Positions 11,501 through 24,738 of a stretch of 64,000 nucleotides of DNA are shown piece after piece. The notes beneath the pieces are model-generated. The model did not search any database. It saw only the letters and a program-made list of their open reading frames with translations, and had not been told where the DNA came from. How positions within the stretch are numbered: position 1 is the stretch's first letter; each line of letters begins with the position of its first letter. The position numbers and the translations under genes were made by a program. Source of the stretch: Panonychus citri (taxonomy: Eukaryota; Arthropoda; Arachnida; Trombidiformes; Tetranychidae); assembly GCF_014898815.1 (NCBI RefSeq), contig NW_026515438.1, positions 62,001 to 126,000 of the forward strand, written 5' to 3'.

Positions 11501-14500
11501 CCAACAGTAACAACAGTAGTACCAATATTGTTAATAATAATAATAATAATAATTCCTTAAGGTCATTTCAATCGAGTGGCCTAAATGTACAAGATAATGG
11601 TGCAACAACTACAAATACTTCCTCAAATTTACCTTTATCATTACCTTTACCTGAGTTTGCAGCTTCTCTCAGGTCATCAAATAAATCCTCATCTCATCAT
11701 CACTCAAGCTCTTCATCACATAGAAATTTATCTACCTCGGGTTCTTCTCTCGCTCATCAACAATCCTCATCACAACCACCGCTTTCATCTTTATCATCTT
11801 CTTTTTCAATTCAGTCAAAAGATTCCTCTCAGCCACCACAAGTGCCCCACAGTTCTCCCAAAGGGAACTCAATTATGTCTCCATTGAGTAACTTATCACC
11901 AAGTAGTATTCAAGTGCCAAAAAGACTTCGTACTAAAAGTACCGAGTCTAAAACCGATTCTAATGTAACTACTCCTACAACAACTTCCTCTTTTTCCTCA
12001 TTCTCCTCCTTTTCCTCGACCATTTCCACCACTACGTCAACAACAACTACAACATCTTGTTCGTTATCCTCTTCGTCTTTATCATCTACATTGTTATCTT
12101 CCAATTTAACCTCTTCTACGCCCGGTGATACCACATATAACAACCAAATTGATAAATTATATTCTAACACTAATACCTCTGCAAGTACAAAGTCAAATCC
12201 AATTAGTTTTAAGGATAATGTTAAAGATATCTTACTTTCCGGTAGTGGGTCAGCCGATACAACGGAAAGTTTGACCTTGTCAACGACGGGAAACAGCTCT
12301 AAGTTAACTTCAAGTTCACCAGGTTTAACATCTCCAACAAAAATGTCAATTGAAGATCGGATTAAAGCTCTTGATGAAAAATACATCTCTTGGAGTGGTG
12401 GAGCTGGAACAGGATCTGGTTCCTCAAGTTCAGTAACTAAAAGTTCAGCGATTGATGGATCATCCTTTTCATCAACCCCTACTGTGGATTACAGTAAATA
12501 CAACATAATTAAGAAAAGTCATGTTAATTTATCTTCTTCTCTCAACTCCCAACGAACTGAGCCTTCCGACATCGTTCGTTCACTTCTCTCTAAGTCAAGT
12601 ATTTTCGACCAAGATTCTAAACGTTTGGAGCATATTAATGAGAAATATGAGCCTAAAGAGACAACGTCAACTGTATCTCTTTCTGGTGATTCTGGTTCAT
12701 CATTGAAACCAGTGTTTCGTACCAAAGCAGCTGCCAAAGAGTTTTCAACTCCCCTCATTGGTGATAAATTATCGTCATTATCATCTGTTGTTCCTAATCT
12801 TCTTAATAGGACATCATCCTGTTCGACCAGCAATTTGTCTGGTTTATCAACTGTTTTATCAACTACAGTTAAAAAGGATAATATCGTATTAAATAATATG
12901 AGCAGTAGTAAAAATGATGTGCGCCGATTATCAGCTTCATCTGATCCCCGTCAATGCAGTAGCATAAAGAAAGAAATTACCGCCTCATCAAACCAAAGAA
13001 AAGATATGCTCAGTGGTCTCACATCCACATCAATCTCAGCTAGTTACACATCATCTTATGTGAATAATTTGTCTCATAATCATTTGGAAACAACAGTCAG
13101 CTCAATTAACAAACGTTCAATTCAACATCATAACCATTCGCAATCTTCGTTAAATAATGGTCCTAAACCTGTGAACAGAAGTGATCTCAAAAAGGAAACA
13201 TTAGCCAATACTGCTTATAATAGGCTCTCATCTAGTGATGATGTGGACCAAGATCCAGACAATCATTTGTCTTCCAGTCATGAGCTTAGTAACAACAGCT
13301 CACGGAAAGGTGATAAAATCAAAACACACATAAAGGAGGAGAAATGTGAAGTAAAAGAATCTGTTAAAATGGGTTCCTCGTTCTTTGGTTCGGCTTCATC
13401 TTTGTCCAATCAAAATACTAGTAGTAATTTACAGTCTCCGACAAAGAAACATGATAAAGAAAAGAAAAATTCTCATAACAGTGGTGGAGATATTGGTTTA
13501 AGTAAATTAAATGATAAAGTTCGATCTATTGGAGACATTCCTGTTAAATCTATCAAAGAGGAAAAGAAATTGAAAAAAGAAGGTAAAACCCACAAATTTT
13601 CAAATTCTCTGACTGATGATAAATTATTGACGAGCTCGTCTATCGAGTCAAAGGTCCATCATCAAACTTCATCAACTCATTTTCACTCTGACACTAAAGT
13701 ACATCACCATCATCCACCACCTCTGTTTACTCGTAAACTATCAGAACCAGGAAAACTTTCAGGTGACAGTAAGAAACCAGGAAACAGCACACCAACAACA
13801 CCAAGTACTCCTCAATCAGCTCCAGCACGATGTAGCTCATTCTCACCCTTTACAACCTCAATCTCATCTAGTTCAACAATAACAACAATTACATCAACAG
13901 CAACAACTAAAGCCTCAACCGCCTCTTCATTGACCTGCTCAAATCTTACACCAACCTCTTCTCGTCTTGGCTCAATCTCATCTTCAACAAGTACATCATC
14001 AGGCTTATCCTTGACTGCGTCGGCGGTATCCTCATTATCCTCCTCGGGATCATCATCATCATCATCATCTGCTGTTCCTAATCTTCTTAATAGGACATCA
14101 TCCTGCTCAACCAGTAATTTATCTGGTTTATCAACTGTTTCATCTAGTACGGTTAAAAAGGATAACATCGTATTAAATAATATGAGCAGTAGTAAAAATG
14201 ATGTGCGCCGATTATCAGCTTCATCTGATCCCCGTCAATGCAGTAGCATTAAGAAAGAAATTACCGCCTCATCAAACCAAAGAAAAGATATGCTCAGTGG
14301 TCTCACATCCACATCAATCTCAGCTAGTTACACATCATCTTATGTGAATAATTTGTCTCATAATCATTTGGAAACAACAGTCAGCTCACTAAATAAACGT
14401 TCAAAAGAGAACCACAACCATTCGCAATCTTCGTTAAATAATGGTCCTAAGGCTCTTAATCGAAGTGATCTCAAAAAGGAAACATTAACCAATACTTCTT

Positions 14501-17500
14501 ATAATAGACTCTCGTCTAGTGATGATGTGGACCAAGATTCAGACAATCATTTGTCTTCCAGTCATGAGCTTAGTAACAACAGCTCACGAAAAGGTGATAA
14601 AATCAAAACACACATAAAGGAGGAGAAATGTGAAGTAAAAGAATCTGGTAAAATGGGCTCATCCAATTTAAACAGTCTACAATCACCAACAAAGAAACAT
14701 GAAAAAGAAAGGAAAATTTCTCACAGTAGTGGAGGAGATAATATTGGTTTGAGCAAGTTGAATGAGAAAGTTCGGTCTATTGGAGACATTCCTGGTAAAT
14801 CTAGTAAAGAGGAGAAGAAATTGAAAAAAGAAGGTAAAATCCACAAGGGATCTGATCCATCTGTTAATAAGGAAAGGGTTAAATTAAAGTCTCAATCATC
14901 ATCGTCTACTTCAGGGACACAATTACTTCATTCAGAGAAACGAAGTGGTATCGAAGGAAAGGAGAAATCAAAGGAAAAGAGTGGTATTAAAAAAGAGAAA
15001 GACAAGGATAAAAAGCGAGACAAAAGTGGTAAATCAGTTGATAAAGAAGGAAAAGGATCAAAGGACAAAGAGAAAGAGAAAGATAAGGATAAGGATAAGG
15101 ATAAAGATAAAGAAAGTGGTAAAGAGAGAAAGACACAAGAGGAGAGAGATCATGAAATGGCTGAGAGGGAAGAGAAGAAGCAACTTGCCCGACATCGATC
15201 TGTAATGAAGAAATTGGGAATAACCGATGATGAGCCGATTTATTTCTCAATGTATGATAAGGTGAAAGCTCGTTCAAGTCATAATCAAAGTTTGAAGGAA
15301 GCAAATAAAGATATGGACGCCATGAGGCAGAAATTCAATGTGTTAAAGCAAAGTAGAGTTAAAAAGGATCGAGGTAATCGTAATACTGATTCAGAATCGG
15401 ATACATCAGATTCTGATGCTGAAGGTGGTTCTGTTAGTGGTAACGAAAGATTAGCAATGGATATTATGAGTCAAAGAACATCATCTTCTTCATCAACGTC
15501 TTTATCAGCATCAACGATCACTGATGGATTAACAGCAACATCAACATCAACATCAAACTTAACACCAACACCGAATGCAGCAGCAATACCGTCATCAAAA
15601 ACAACCTCATCATCTTTATCTGCAACTGCATCAATGTCTTCTTCATTGAATCGTTTAAAATCCAAATCAAGTATTAGTGAAAAGAAAAGAAAATTGATTA
15701 TTGAAAGCTCAGCTTCATCATCAGATAATGATGATGATAGAGAAGATGAAGCTCCATCAAGCATGTTAACATCATCATCAATAACATCTAGTGGTATTTC
15801 TTCAAAGATCCCCAAGAAACGTAAGAAAAGTGCTCCGATTAAATCACTCGACTCAGATTCTGATTCTAGAGGTGGAATTATTAGTGGTAGTGAAAGACCA
15901 GCATTGGATATTATCGGTCAAAGAACATCAGTATCTTTATCATCATCAGCAGTGACAGACGGATTAACAACAGCAACATCATCATCAACATCGACAGGAG
16001 CAATAGTGGCATCATCAGCATCAACATCAACATCATCATCAACAACAACAACATTATCTACAACGACAGCATCAACATCAGCGTCTTCTTCGTTAAAATG
16101 TGCAAAATCTAAATCAAGTGTTGGTGAAAAGAAAAGAAAATTGGTTATTGAGAGTTCACCTTCTTCATCAGATAATGATGAAGATAAAGAAGATGAAACT
16201 ACATCAAATATCATTACAACAACGATGCCTGCAACAACAACAACAACAACTCCAGCAACAACAGCAGCAACAGCAACAACAACATCATCATCATCGACTA
16301 CGTCAACGACAATGTCTAGTGGCTCTTCTGCAAAGATTCCTAAGAAAAGTAAGAAAAGTTCTCCAATTAAATCACTTGACTCTGATTCTGATTCCGAGTT
16401 TGACTTCGAGGCTTTATTAGCCTCAGCAATGAAAAACGCTGCATCGTCTAAGAAAAACAAAGAGCAGATTTATTCAAGTGATAGTGATGAAGAGGTCTCA
16501 ATGACTTCACCTCGACATAATAAATCTAAGTCTCATAAATTGACGGACGATAGTTCAGATGCAGAAAACGCTAAAACAAAGATACCAAAGAAGCACAAGA
16601 AACATAAGAAGCATAAAAAACACAAGAAACACAAGAAAGATGTTGTCAGTGGTTCTTCTTCTCATTCAATTAGTAATAAACATAAGAAATCGAATAAAGA
16701 TTGTTCATTAGAGGTTAAGGTAAAGGAAGAGAAAATGGATGATCATCGTCTAGATAAACATCATAACCGTGATTTCATCACTAGTCAACATTCAAGTCAC
16801 AATTCAAGCTCTTCCAGTTTGAAAGTAGCCTCTGGCTCCTCTGGTTCCTCTGGTTCCTCTGGTTCCTCTGGTCCCTCCGCCTTGACTAAAGAAGAGAACA
16901 TAATTAGGGAGAGGAGATTTGAAGAGGAGGCCGCCATTGAAACCCAAAGACTAGTGGAAGAATTGAAATCAGATGAAAGCTGGAATCATTTCAAAGAACC
17001 TAAAGGACTTTTCGATGAGCTTATTGTTTCATGTTCTGAGAAAGATGATGAACTCTCTAAACCAGTTATGGAAGAGGAGAAAAGACGAATTCTTGAATCT
17101 AACATATTTGGTGCCATTCCAAGTGGGCCTGAGAGTAAAGTATCATTTCCACACCACCTTCACCATCCATCCATTTTGAATGTTGATCCATTCAAGGTTG
17201 ACGATGTCAAAGAATGTGAAATTGATGATCAAAGAAAAATTGAAGATGATTTGGCAGTTTCAGCTCTTCTTCAAGAAATGAATGTTGAAACAATACCTGA
17301 ACTTACAAAGGAACCTGAACAATACATTGAACGTATTGTATCACCTTCTGGACCAGAAAATGATATGGGCTATATGGTGGCTGATGAAGAGGCTCCATTA
17401 CAAATCGCCGAAGAACCTGAAGAAAGTGCAATTAGTAAATCAGATGAATCATCTGAAAATGTTGCTGCTATTAAAAGTATCGTTTCACCAACAAGAAGCA

Positions 17501-20500
17501 ATTCTAATAATAACAACACCATTCCAAGTAAAAGTAATAGTAATAACAGATCATTTATACCTTTGCCTTCTTCATCAAATAAACCATCAACTGGAGCCTC
17601 TAAAATTAATGCTATTAAATCTAATAGTAACTCTATTCACACATCTAGTCCCATTATCAATTCTGCATCCACAATTTGTCATTCCAGAGAGGAGAAAGAG
17701 TCCATCAAAAATGTCGAAAAAAGTACAAAGTTCCCATCACCTACACTTTCATCTTCTTCGCCTTCTTCATCATCATCATCGTCATCAGAGACTGAAACAC
17801 CGAGTAATGTTGATCTTAATAAGAGAAAAACTGTCGATATTATTTCTGATACTGTTGCTATTGGAACAGTTTCGACAACATTATCAACATTATCAACCTC
17901 TGTTACATCTTCTTTCACCCCTGTTACTACAACTACCGTTACCTCAAGTCGTAGAATCTCCATTTTGGAAGATGACAACAACAGCATCAGTGAAGATAAA
18001 AAGAAATATTCTGAAGATTTAAAAGCAACTCCTACATCATCAACATTATCATCATCAATTGTAAAAACAACCTCAGTTCAGCCAATTTTAACGACAATAC
18101 CAACATCGACTCCAGTAACATCCATTACACCATCATCGTCATTAAAACCAACAATAACTGTAACTCCAGTGACATCCGCTCCTATTCCAACAGCAGCAGC
18201 ATCTGTATCATTATCATCATCTTTCTCTTCAACAACTACAACAACAACAACAACAACACCATCACCATCATCATCATCATCATCATCTACATCAATTGTA
18301 TCAAGAAGAAGAAGCTCCACCAAATCTGATGACAAGAATATAGAGTCAACTCTGTTTTCAGAAAAGAAAAGAGAAAATGATGTTTCTGGTATCATTGGTA
18401 AGGAAAGTCCTATTAAGGAACCTATTAGTCTTGGGACTGGTGCAAATAAGCAAGATAGGCGACCAAGTGAAACATCATTATCATCCAATTTATATTTGGA
18501 TTCAAGTCATATTGATTTGAATACCAGTGAAAATGATGGTTGCTTTGATGATGGCGAAGAAGGTAATGAGAAATTGATCATTGATGAAACACCTTTAGTT
18601 GATAAAATACCATCAACATCAGATTCACCATTTCATCAAAGTGAAACAGGAGAATCATTATCGGATAAAATCAATGAAGAAAAGTCGAAACAAGTGGCCG
18701 AACATGAAAGGAGTAGTGAACATCGTCAAATTATCAGTCATCATAATCGTGAAGATGATTTCAGTTTAACTGGTGAAAATGATGAAGACAGTTGTAGTCG
18801 ACCTGTTTTTGATGAACCTGCTTCTGATGATAGTTTGGATGCAAATGAATCAAATAAAACATCTAAGTTAATCAATGAAAGTATAATTGATTTACTTGCA
18901 GATTCAAGTAATAAGAAACAACAGCCTGATACGAGCTCAGATAGTTCTGAGAAAACTGAATTGTTTGATGACGATTTACCTCAAGTTAATGATATTGATA
19001 GTAAGAGAGAATCTTTGGAAGAAGAAGAGGAGGAAGATGAAGATAATACGTCAACAATATTAGCTGATAATAAAGCTTTGATAATTGATAAAAGCAAGAG
19101 ATCATCCGAGTCTTTTGATTTGGATAAACCTGATTTGAAGATCAACTCCAGTTTTGTTGATTATAAATCATCTAAACAAGAAATTGAATCAGAAAATGAA
19201 GCAGACTCTGAGAATGAATCTAAACCTTTGATATTCAGTGTATCTAAAGGTCAATTTCGTCCAGCCAGTGATTCAAGTTCACATCTTCCTAACATTAAAA
19301 TTGACCTTGCAAAAGAATCAATTTTACGATCTGGAGGAGAAGAAAGCAAAGATGAACTTTCAAGAGATGATAACAGTAGACATGATGATGAATTTGATGA
19401 ACGAGGTAAAGGTGTTGAAAGACCACGACGAGGGAGGCGAGCTAAAACTCGAAAATATTCAGAATCATCTTTACAACTACCTCGTTATGAATTGGGCTGT
19501 AGTGATACTCATTCCAGTGAATCACATAAGAATGGTAAATCTCCCGTTTCTGAGCGTCCTAAAAGGCATCTTCGTGGTTCCTTTCATGGGAATGAATTTA
19601 ATTCTGATGATCAACACGCTAACGACAATGAATCAAATTACATGTCTGATGAAGAGCCGAGTATCTATTTCACTAAACATTCAATGAATGAGTCACACAT
19701 CCATCATGATACCAGTTCTCAGGATAAATCAGAATCACGTAAAAAGAGAGGAAGAAGGAAAAAGGTTTCTGGTAATGAAGGTTCGTCATCTAAACCTTAC
19801 GAAGTAGACATTCCATCCAAACACAAGGAAAGAATTTTCCTTTCTCTGTCCAATGTTTCAGCTGAAAAACCTTTAACCCTTCCAAATGAACCTCGAAAAT
19901 CGTTGTCACCTTATGATGTTTTCGAGTTTCGTGATTCTGATGAAGAAGGTCCACCAAGTCTTCCACTTGAATCAATGCATTCCTCTTCTCAGTCTAAAAT
20001 TGTCGACCACAAAGCACAACCACATCCCCACCCGCCACAATCGACAACGGCATCATCTCAACACCATGTCCATCATCATTCTCAAGTTCAACCGCCAAAT
20101 TCATCAATCTCTGCAATATCAAGTGTAATTCAATCAACATCATTACAATCATCAAGTCATCAATTTAGTGCGAATCAACATTCACTGCATCACTCAACTC
20201 ATTCATCTTCTTCATTATCTTCCAACTCATCTCATCATCATAATGAGTCAATTGAGAAAAAATCTGATGAAACAACTTGTTCAACATCATCAATATTACC
20301 AACACCACCACCATTAATAACATCATCGTCAAGTAAAAGTGATCATGTTAATGAATCGACAAGCGGTAAAGAATATGTTACCGAACTTAGTCAGCACGGT
20401 AAACTTTCAATTACTATTCGATTGCACCCGAAAGAAGGGCAAGATGGCAAAGATGGTTCAGCTACTACAGCTGAAGTTGTCAAATCAAGTAAAGCTTTGC

Positions 20501-22090
20501 AAGCAGATGAAGAGAAATTTAAAGATGATAAAGATGAGACTACATGTACCAGTGTTTCCGGAAACATCAATGAAAACAGTGGTTCTAATGCCACGAATCA
20601 ATCAACCTCTTCGAGTGTTGCACAATTATCAACATCATCCAATGTACAAGGATCAACAGCTGGTACATCGAATGCGCCAACCACAGCAACATCTAGTTCG
20701 GCGGTAAAACCAACCCGCAAATCAGCTCGACTTATGTCTCAAGCCAATAAAACAACTGTCGATGAGGTTATTGAGGATGTTGTCAAGGGCGTTGGCTCTT
20801 ACAAATTTGAGTTAAGTAAATCTTTCAAGCGATCAACACGTTTGAGTAAGAAAGCTGATGAAATTCATGAAGAAGAGGAAGATTCATTCACTGATTCCAA
20901 GAATGATTCAGTCGATAGTGAAGGTAAAGGTGATTCTAAAAACGCTATTCGCACTTTACGAATTACCAGATCTGTTGCTAAAGGAGGTAGTTCTACTACT
21001 ACGACAACAGAATCTGAAACAACTTGTTCTGTGAGTTCTGGTAAAGAAACAAACATCGAAGGTAATCAAAAACGTCCAACTTTACCTGTACTTAAAGTGG
21101 AATTACCCAAAATGTCGTCATTTAGTAGAATCATTGAAAGGAAAACTGAAACATCTACGACAACAACAGTTACAGCAACGGTCACTTCAGCACCTACGAC
21201 GACAACCACAGTAACAATATCGACAAATCAAAATGAGCTGAAGGTAAAACAAGAACAACCTCAACCACAGTTACAGGCGCAACCTCAGAATCTACCAGAA
21301 CCGCAGCCTCAACCACAACAATCTGCTCCTCAACCTCAACCTCAACCTCAACTTCAACCTCTTCCGTCTGTTACTCAACCACAGACTCAACCTCAAATTC
21401 AACCTCAGCCTCAACCTTTATCTCAAACGACGATATCAGTTGCTCCAGCGCCAGTACCAAGTGTGCAAGCTCAATTACAAAATCAAGCACTACAACAATC
21501 ATCATCTACTGAACCAGCAAATATTAAATGTGACGATGATAATGATATACCAAAATTACATCCATTCGCTAAAATTATTGACAGAAAACCTGAATCATCA
21601 GTGAAAACAGCAACTCATATCAGTTTACAGTCAAAACAACCAGAACAAGTCACTCCACAGCCTCAACAATCAACTCAAGTACCAGCACATCTTCCACCTC
21701 AGCAACTACCCCAACCGCCAACACCCTCAGTTCCAGCATTACCTACGAATATCACTCTCGTAGAGAAGGTTGAAACTACACGATTACCATTCAGTAAAAT
21801 CTTCGATAGAAAACCAGATACAAAAACAACAACTATTGTATCTCAACCCATTGATCAACATCAAGCTCAACAACAAAAGCAACAAGCACAACCTCAACAA
21901 CATCCACACCCAAACTCTCATCATCAGCATCAATTCCAACAACAACAACAACAACCTTCAGCATCAAATACAAATGTATTGTCTGGTGCCAATGTTTCAC
22001 TTGGGGACAATGTTGAAATGCCAAAAGTACCTCCACTTGGCAAAATTACTGAAAGAAAACCAGAACCAGTGTCTTTGTCATTCCTGGCTG

Positions 22091-22124
<34 letters not shown>

Positions 22125-23895
22125 CTATCAACCCAAACAGTTGCAACAACAACAACCAACATCTCGACCTCCATCAAACTCTTCGGTTACAAATGTTTCT
22201 CTTGTACCTAATATCGAAATGTCAAAGGTACCATTTGGTAAATTATTTGATAGAAAATCAGAATCAGCAGCAACCGCTGCTTACCTTAATGAACATCACC
22301 ATCAACAAATATTGTTGCAACAACACCATCAACAACAGCATCAGCAACAACTTCAGCACCAAAAACAAGCACATTTACTACAACAACACCAACATCAACA
22401 ACATCCACAGTCGGTGACACCAAACTCATTATTACCAACAAATGTCTCGATGCATCACCAACAGATGAAACAACATCAACATCACCACCAACAATCATCT
22501 ACACCAGTACCTCCTCCACCAATGTTGTCACCGAATATATCACTTGTTCCTAACGTTGAATTGTCCAAATTACCTTTTGGTAAAATCATTGAAAGAAAAA
22601 CTGAATCATCTCCCGCACCAGCACCTTCTCCTTATCTTAATGAGCAACATCAACAACAGTTATTATTAATGCAACATCATCAGCAAGCACAAAAGCATCA
22701 ACAACAACAACAACAGCAACAACAACAACCTCACCAGCCACATCAGCAACAACCACCTTTATCTCATCAACATCCACATCAGCAACATTTACAGCAACAA
22801 CAATTACATCAACAACAAAGACAATCATCTACACCCACAGCCCCTTCAATTTTACCTCCAAACATTTCGATTCAACAACATCACCAACAACAACAAGCGA
22901 AACAACAACAACCGTCCCCCACATCTGCTTCATCTACATTATCTCCTAATATTCCAATGTCCGATAATGTTGACATTATGTACATTCCTTCAATGCCACC
23001 GGTAATGCGTAATTTAGTCGCCGCTGCTTCCGCTTCACCAGGTCCATATCTGCGCCCCTCAAGTCAACCTCCTCCTCACATGATTGTACCACCGCATCTT
23101 GCACTTCACCCATCTGAGTACTTACGACATCAACAAATGATGTTTGCTAATCATCCTCATTACTCACAACAAATTCAAATGAGAGCTCAAAATGAAATGA
23201 CAGCAAGAGCTGTTGCTGCGATGGGAATACCACACCGATTACCATATCCACCTGGATTCCCTCTTTCACTAATTACTGATGAGAAACCACTTCCACCTCC
23301 ACTGCCTTACGGGCCACCTCCAGCCCATGCAATGTCACAACCAAGTCCACTTCATCCACAATCACATCCACAAACACCACCTCATGCAAGTCAAGTGCCA
23401 CCCCATGAATACCAATTACTATCACGTTACCCTGTTCTCTGGCAGGGATTGTTAGCACTTAAAAACGACCAAGCAGCAGTTCAAATGCACTTTGTTTCAG
23501 GTAACCATAGAGTTGCCAACTCATCGTTACCACCAATAATGGGAGAAGGTGGAGCACCACCGATTCGAATAGCCCAACGGATGAGATTAGAACAATCGCA
23601 ATTAGAAGTAGTTGCTCGTAAACTACAGGTAAGTTAACCTATTCTTCTGATTGTTTATGCCTCAAAAAACGCATAATTCCTATTCCATAGATAATACTAA
23701 CAAACTAATGGCAATAATGGTATTAATAGTACCAGTAATAGCAATAATAATACATGAGAGTAATAATAATGATAATAGTAATAATAATAGTAGTAGTTAT
23801 AGCTGAGTAAAGTTGAGTTGAAAAAAACAGGCAAAAGACACTCCCTTCACAGAACAGAAAAATTATTTTATAGAGAGAAAGGTTTCCTTTTCTCT

Positions 23896-23950
<55 letters not shown>

Positions 23951-24738
23951 TCTTTTCAATGCAATCTTTTAGACTCTTTTATTTTTAGTTTTCATCATTC
24001 AGTAATTCTCATATTATTTTTTCTCTCATTCTTTAGATGCAAGATGAACATGCTATTCTTTTAGCTTTACCCACTGGTCGTGATCACATGGACATTCTTC
24101 TTCAATCAAATAACTTACGAAATGGTTTCATCAATTACCTTCAAAGTAAACAAGCAGCAGGTATAGTCAACTCAAATGCACCAGGATCTCAGCAGGTACA
24201 GTATTTGTCTTTTTTCATCATTATCGTCTTTCTTACACGTCTTCTTCATCCTCACCATCTTCATCTTTTTTTCATCTTAAAAACTCATCTTCTTTTTTGC
24301 CTCTTCTTCTTGTTCTTCTTGTTCTGCTTCTTTTTTTTCTTGCTATCATCTTCTTCTTTCTACTTCCTCTTCTTTTGCTTCTTCTTTTTGCTTCATCTCC
24401 TTCTTTTCCATCTCCTTCTTCCTTTTTTCTTCTTCTTCTTCTCTTTTTCTTCTTTAACTTATTTCTACTGTTTCCATTTCTCCTTCTATTTCTGCTTCTT
24501 CTTCTTCTCCTTCTTTTCCTCTGCATCTTGTTTCTCTATTACTTCTTTCTATACCTACATCATCTTTACTCATTTCTCATCATCTTTCTTTCTTTTTCTC
24601 TACTTTTAGGCTGCCTATGTTATCCATATATTTCCTTCATGTGACTTTTCAAATGAAAATCTTGCTCGGATTGCACCAGATTTGTTTCACAGCATCTCGG
24701 AGATTGCTCATCTTCTCATCATAGTTGCCACCGTGTAA
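8529..24738 (+). CDS. spen: Split ends (SPEN/SHARP/MINT) homolog, giant RRM-SPOC transcriptional corepressor
   Basis: Four exons: 8529-9287, 10189-23628, 24037-24195 and 24610-24738, all GT-AG, giving about 4828 residues. RRM1 is at about 5-80 (LQIGNLPE), RRM2 at 189-265 (ICVRNLP, SLKDGLFHEYKKHGKVTMVKV), RRM3 at 292-365 (TLFVGNLEKDI), and RRM4 at 370-440 (LGFGKSMPTNCVWL just before it). The SPOC domain is at about 4660-4828 (LLSRYPVLWQGLLALKND, AAYVIHIFPSCDF, SEIAHLLIIVATV end). The exon junction SK/NKLFFGCKIEV and the order match Drosophila Spen. Spen is nuclear, binds RNA with its RRMs and recruits corepressors through SPOC in Notch, EGFR and Wnt contexts. The roughly 4200-residue middle is Ser/Thr/Asn-rich with basic KHK repeats near 2390 and a Gln/Pro tail (about 3940-4500). 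The giant exon 2 (13.4 kb) is uninterrupted and contains the internal duplications listed separately. Confidence 0.95.
9288..10188 (+). other. spen intron 1
   Basis: A 901-bp intron with a GTAAGT donor and an ACTAG acceptor. It is pyrimidine-rich in its first two thirds, followed by CA- and CAAC-rich sequence (9970-10100). Phe/Ser-rich reading frames here are by-products of the CT-rich composition. Confidence 0.85.
12784..13598 (+). repeat. Intragenic spen duplication, copy 1
   Basis: It begins at CTGTTGTTCCTAATCTTC and ends at GAAGGTAAAACCCAC. It aligns in frame with copy 2, 1280 bp downstream, and encodes about residues 1119-1390 of Spen. The central part (about 12895-13110) is almost base-identical to copy 2, while the edges carry many silent and replacement differences. 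Confidence 0.9.
14064..14848 (+). repeat. Intragenic spen duplication, copy 2
   Basis: The second copy of the block at 12784-13598, in frame, with about 30 fewer bases. It lacks a short segment around FFGSASSLSNQN present in copy 1. It is separated from copy 1 by a unique His/Ser/Thr-rich segment. Confidence 0.9.
15427..16390 (+). repeat. Older tandem duplication within spen (two about 150-aa units)
   Basis: Unit 1 (about 15427-15870) and unit 2 (about 15871-16390) share the same order of motifs: SGNERLAMDI / SGSERPALDI, SEKKRKLIIES / GEKKRKLVIES, SSSDNDDDRED / SSSDNDEDKED, SKIPKKRKKSAPIKSLDSD / AKIPKKSKKSSPIKSLDSD. Identity is lower than in the 12784/14064 pair. Ser/Thr homopolymer lengths differ between units. 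Confidence 0.85.
21094..22620 (+). repeat. spen Gln-rich tail with six copies of a PF-x-K-I-x-x-R-K motif
   Basis: Six motif copies spaced about 80-130 residues apart: SSFSRIIERKTE (about 21112), HPFAKIIDRKPE (21562), LPFSKIFDRKPD (21784), PPLGKITERKPE (22030), VPFGKLFDRKSE (22228) and LPFGKIIERKTE (22570). Copies 3-6 are preceded by N-[IV]-[ST]-L-x-x-[NK]-[VI]-E. Linkers are Gln/His/Pro-rich. A degenerate seventh leader (NIPMSDNVDI) occurs near 22951. Confidence 0.9.
23901..23947 (+). repeat. CT dinucleotide microsatellite in spen intron 2
   Basis: A (CT)n run of about 47 bases within the 408-bp intron 23629-24036. Confidence 0.95.

Noticed and set aside
8756..22828. Numerous long minus-strand and alternative-frame ORFs inside spen exon 2
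   Set aside because: They are rich in Asp/Glu/Val or Asn/Gln/Leu because they read CAT, TCA and CAA repeats of the spen coding strand in other frames. The spen frame itself is supported by domains.
24196..24609. Stop-free continuation of spen exon 3 through intron 3
   Set aside because: The intron is CT-rich with good GTACAG and TTTTAG sites. Splicing joins the conserved SPOC segments QQ/AAYVIHIF exactly, and the in-frame stop of the read-through falls on the acceptor AG.
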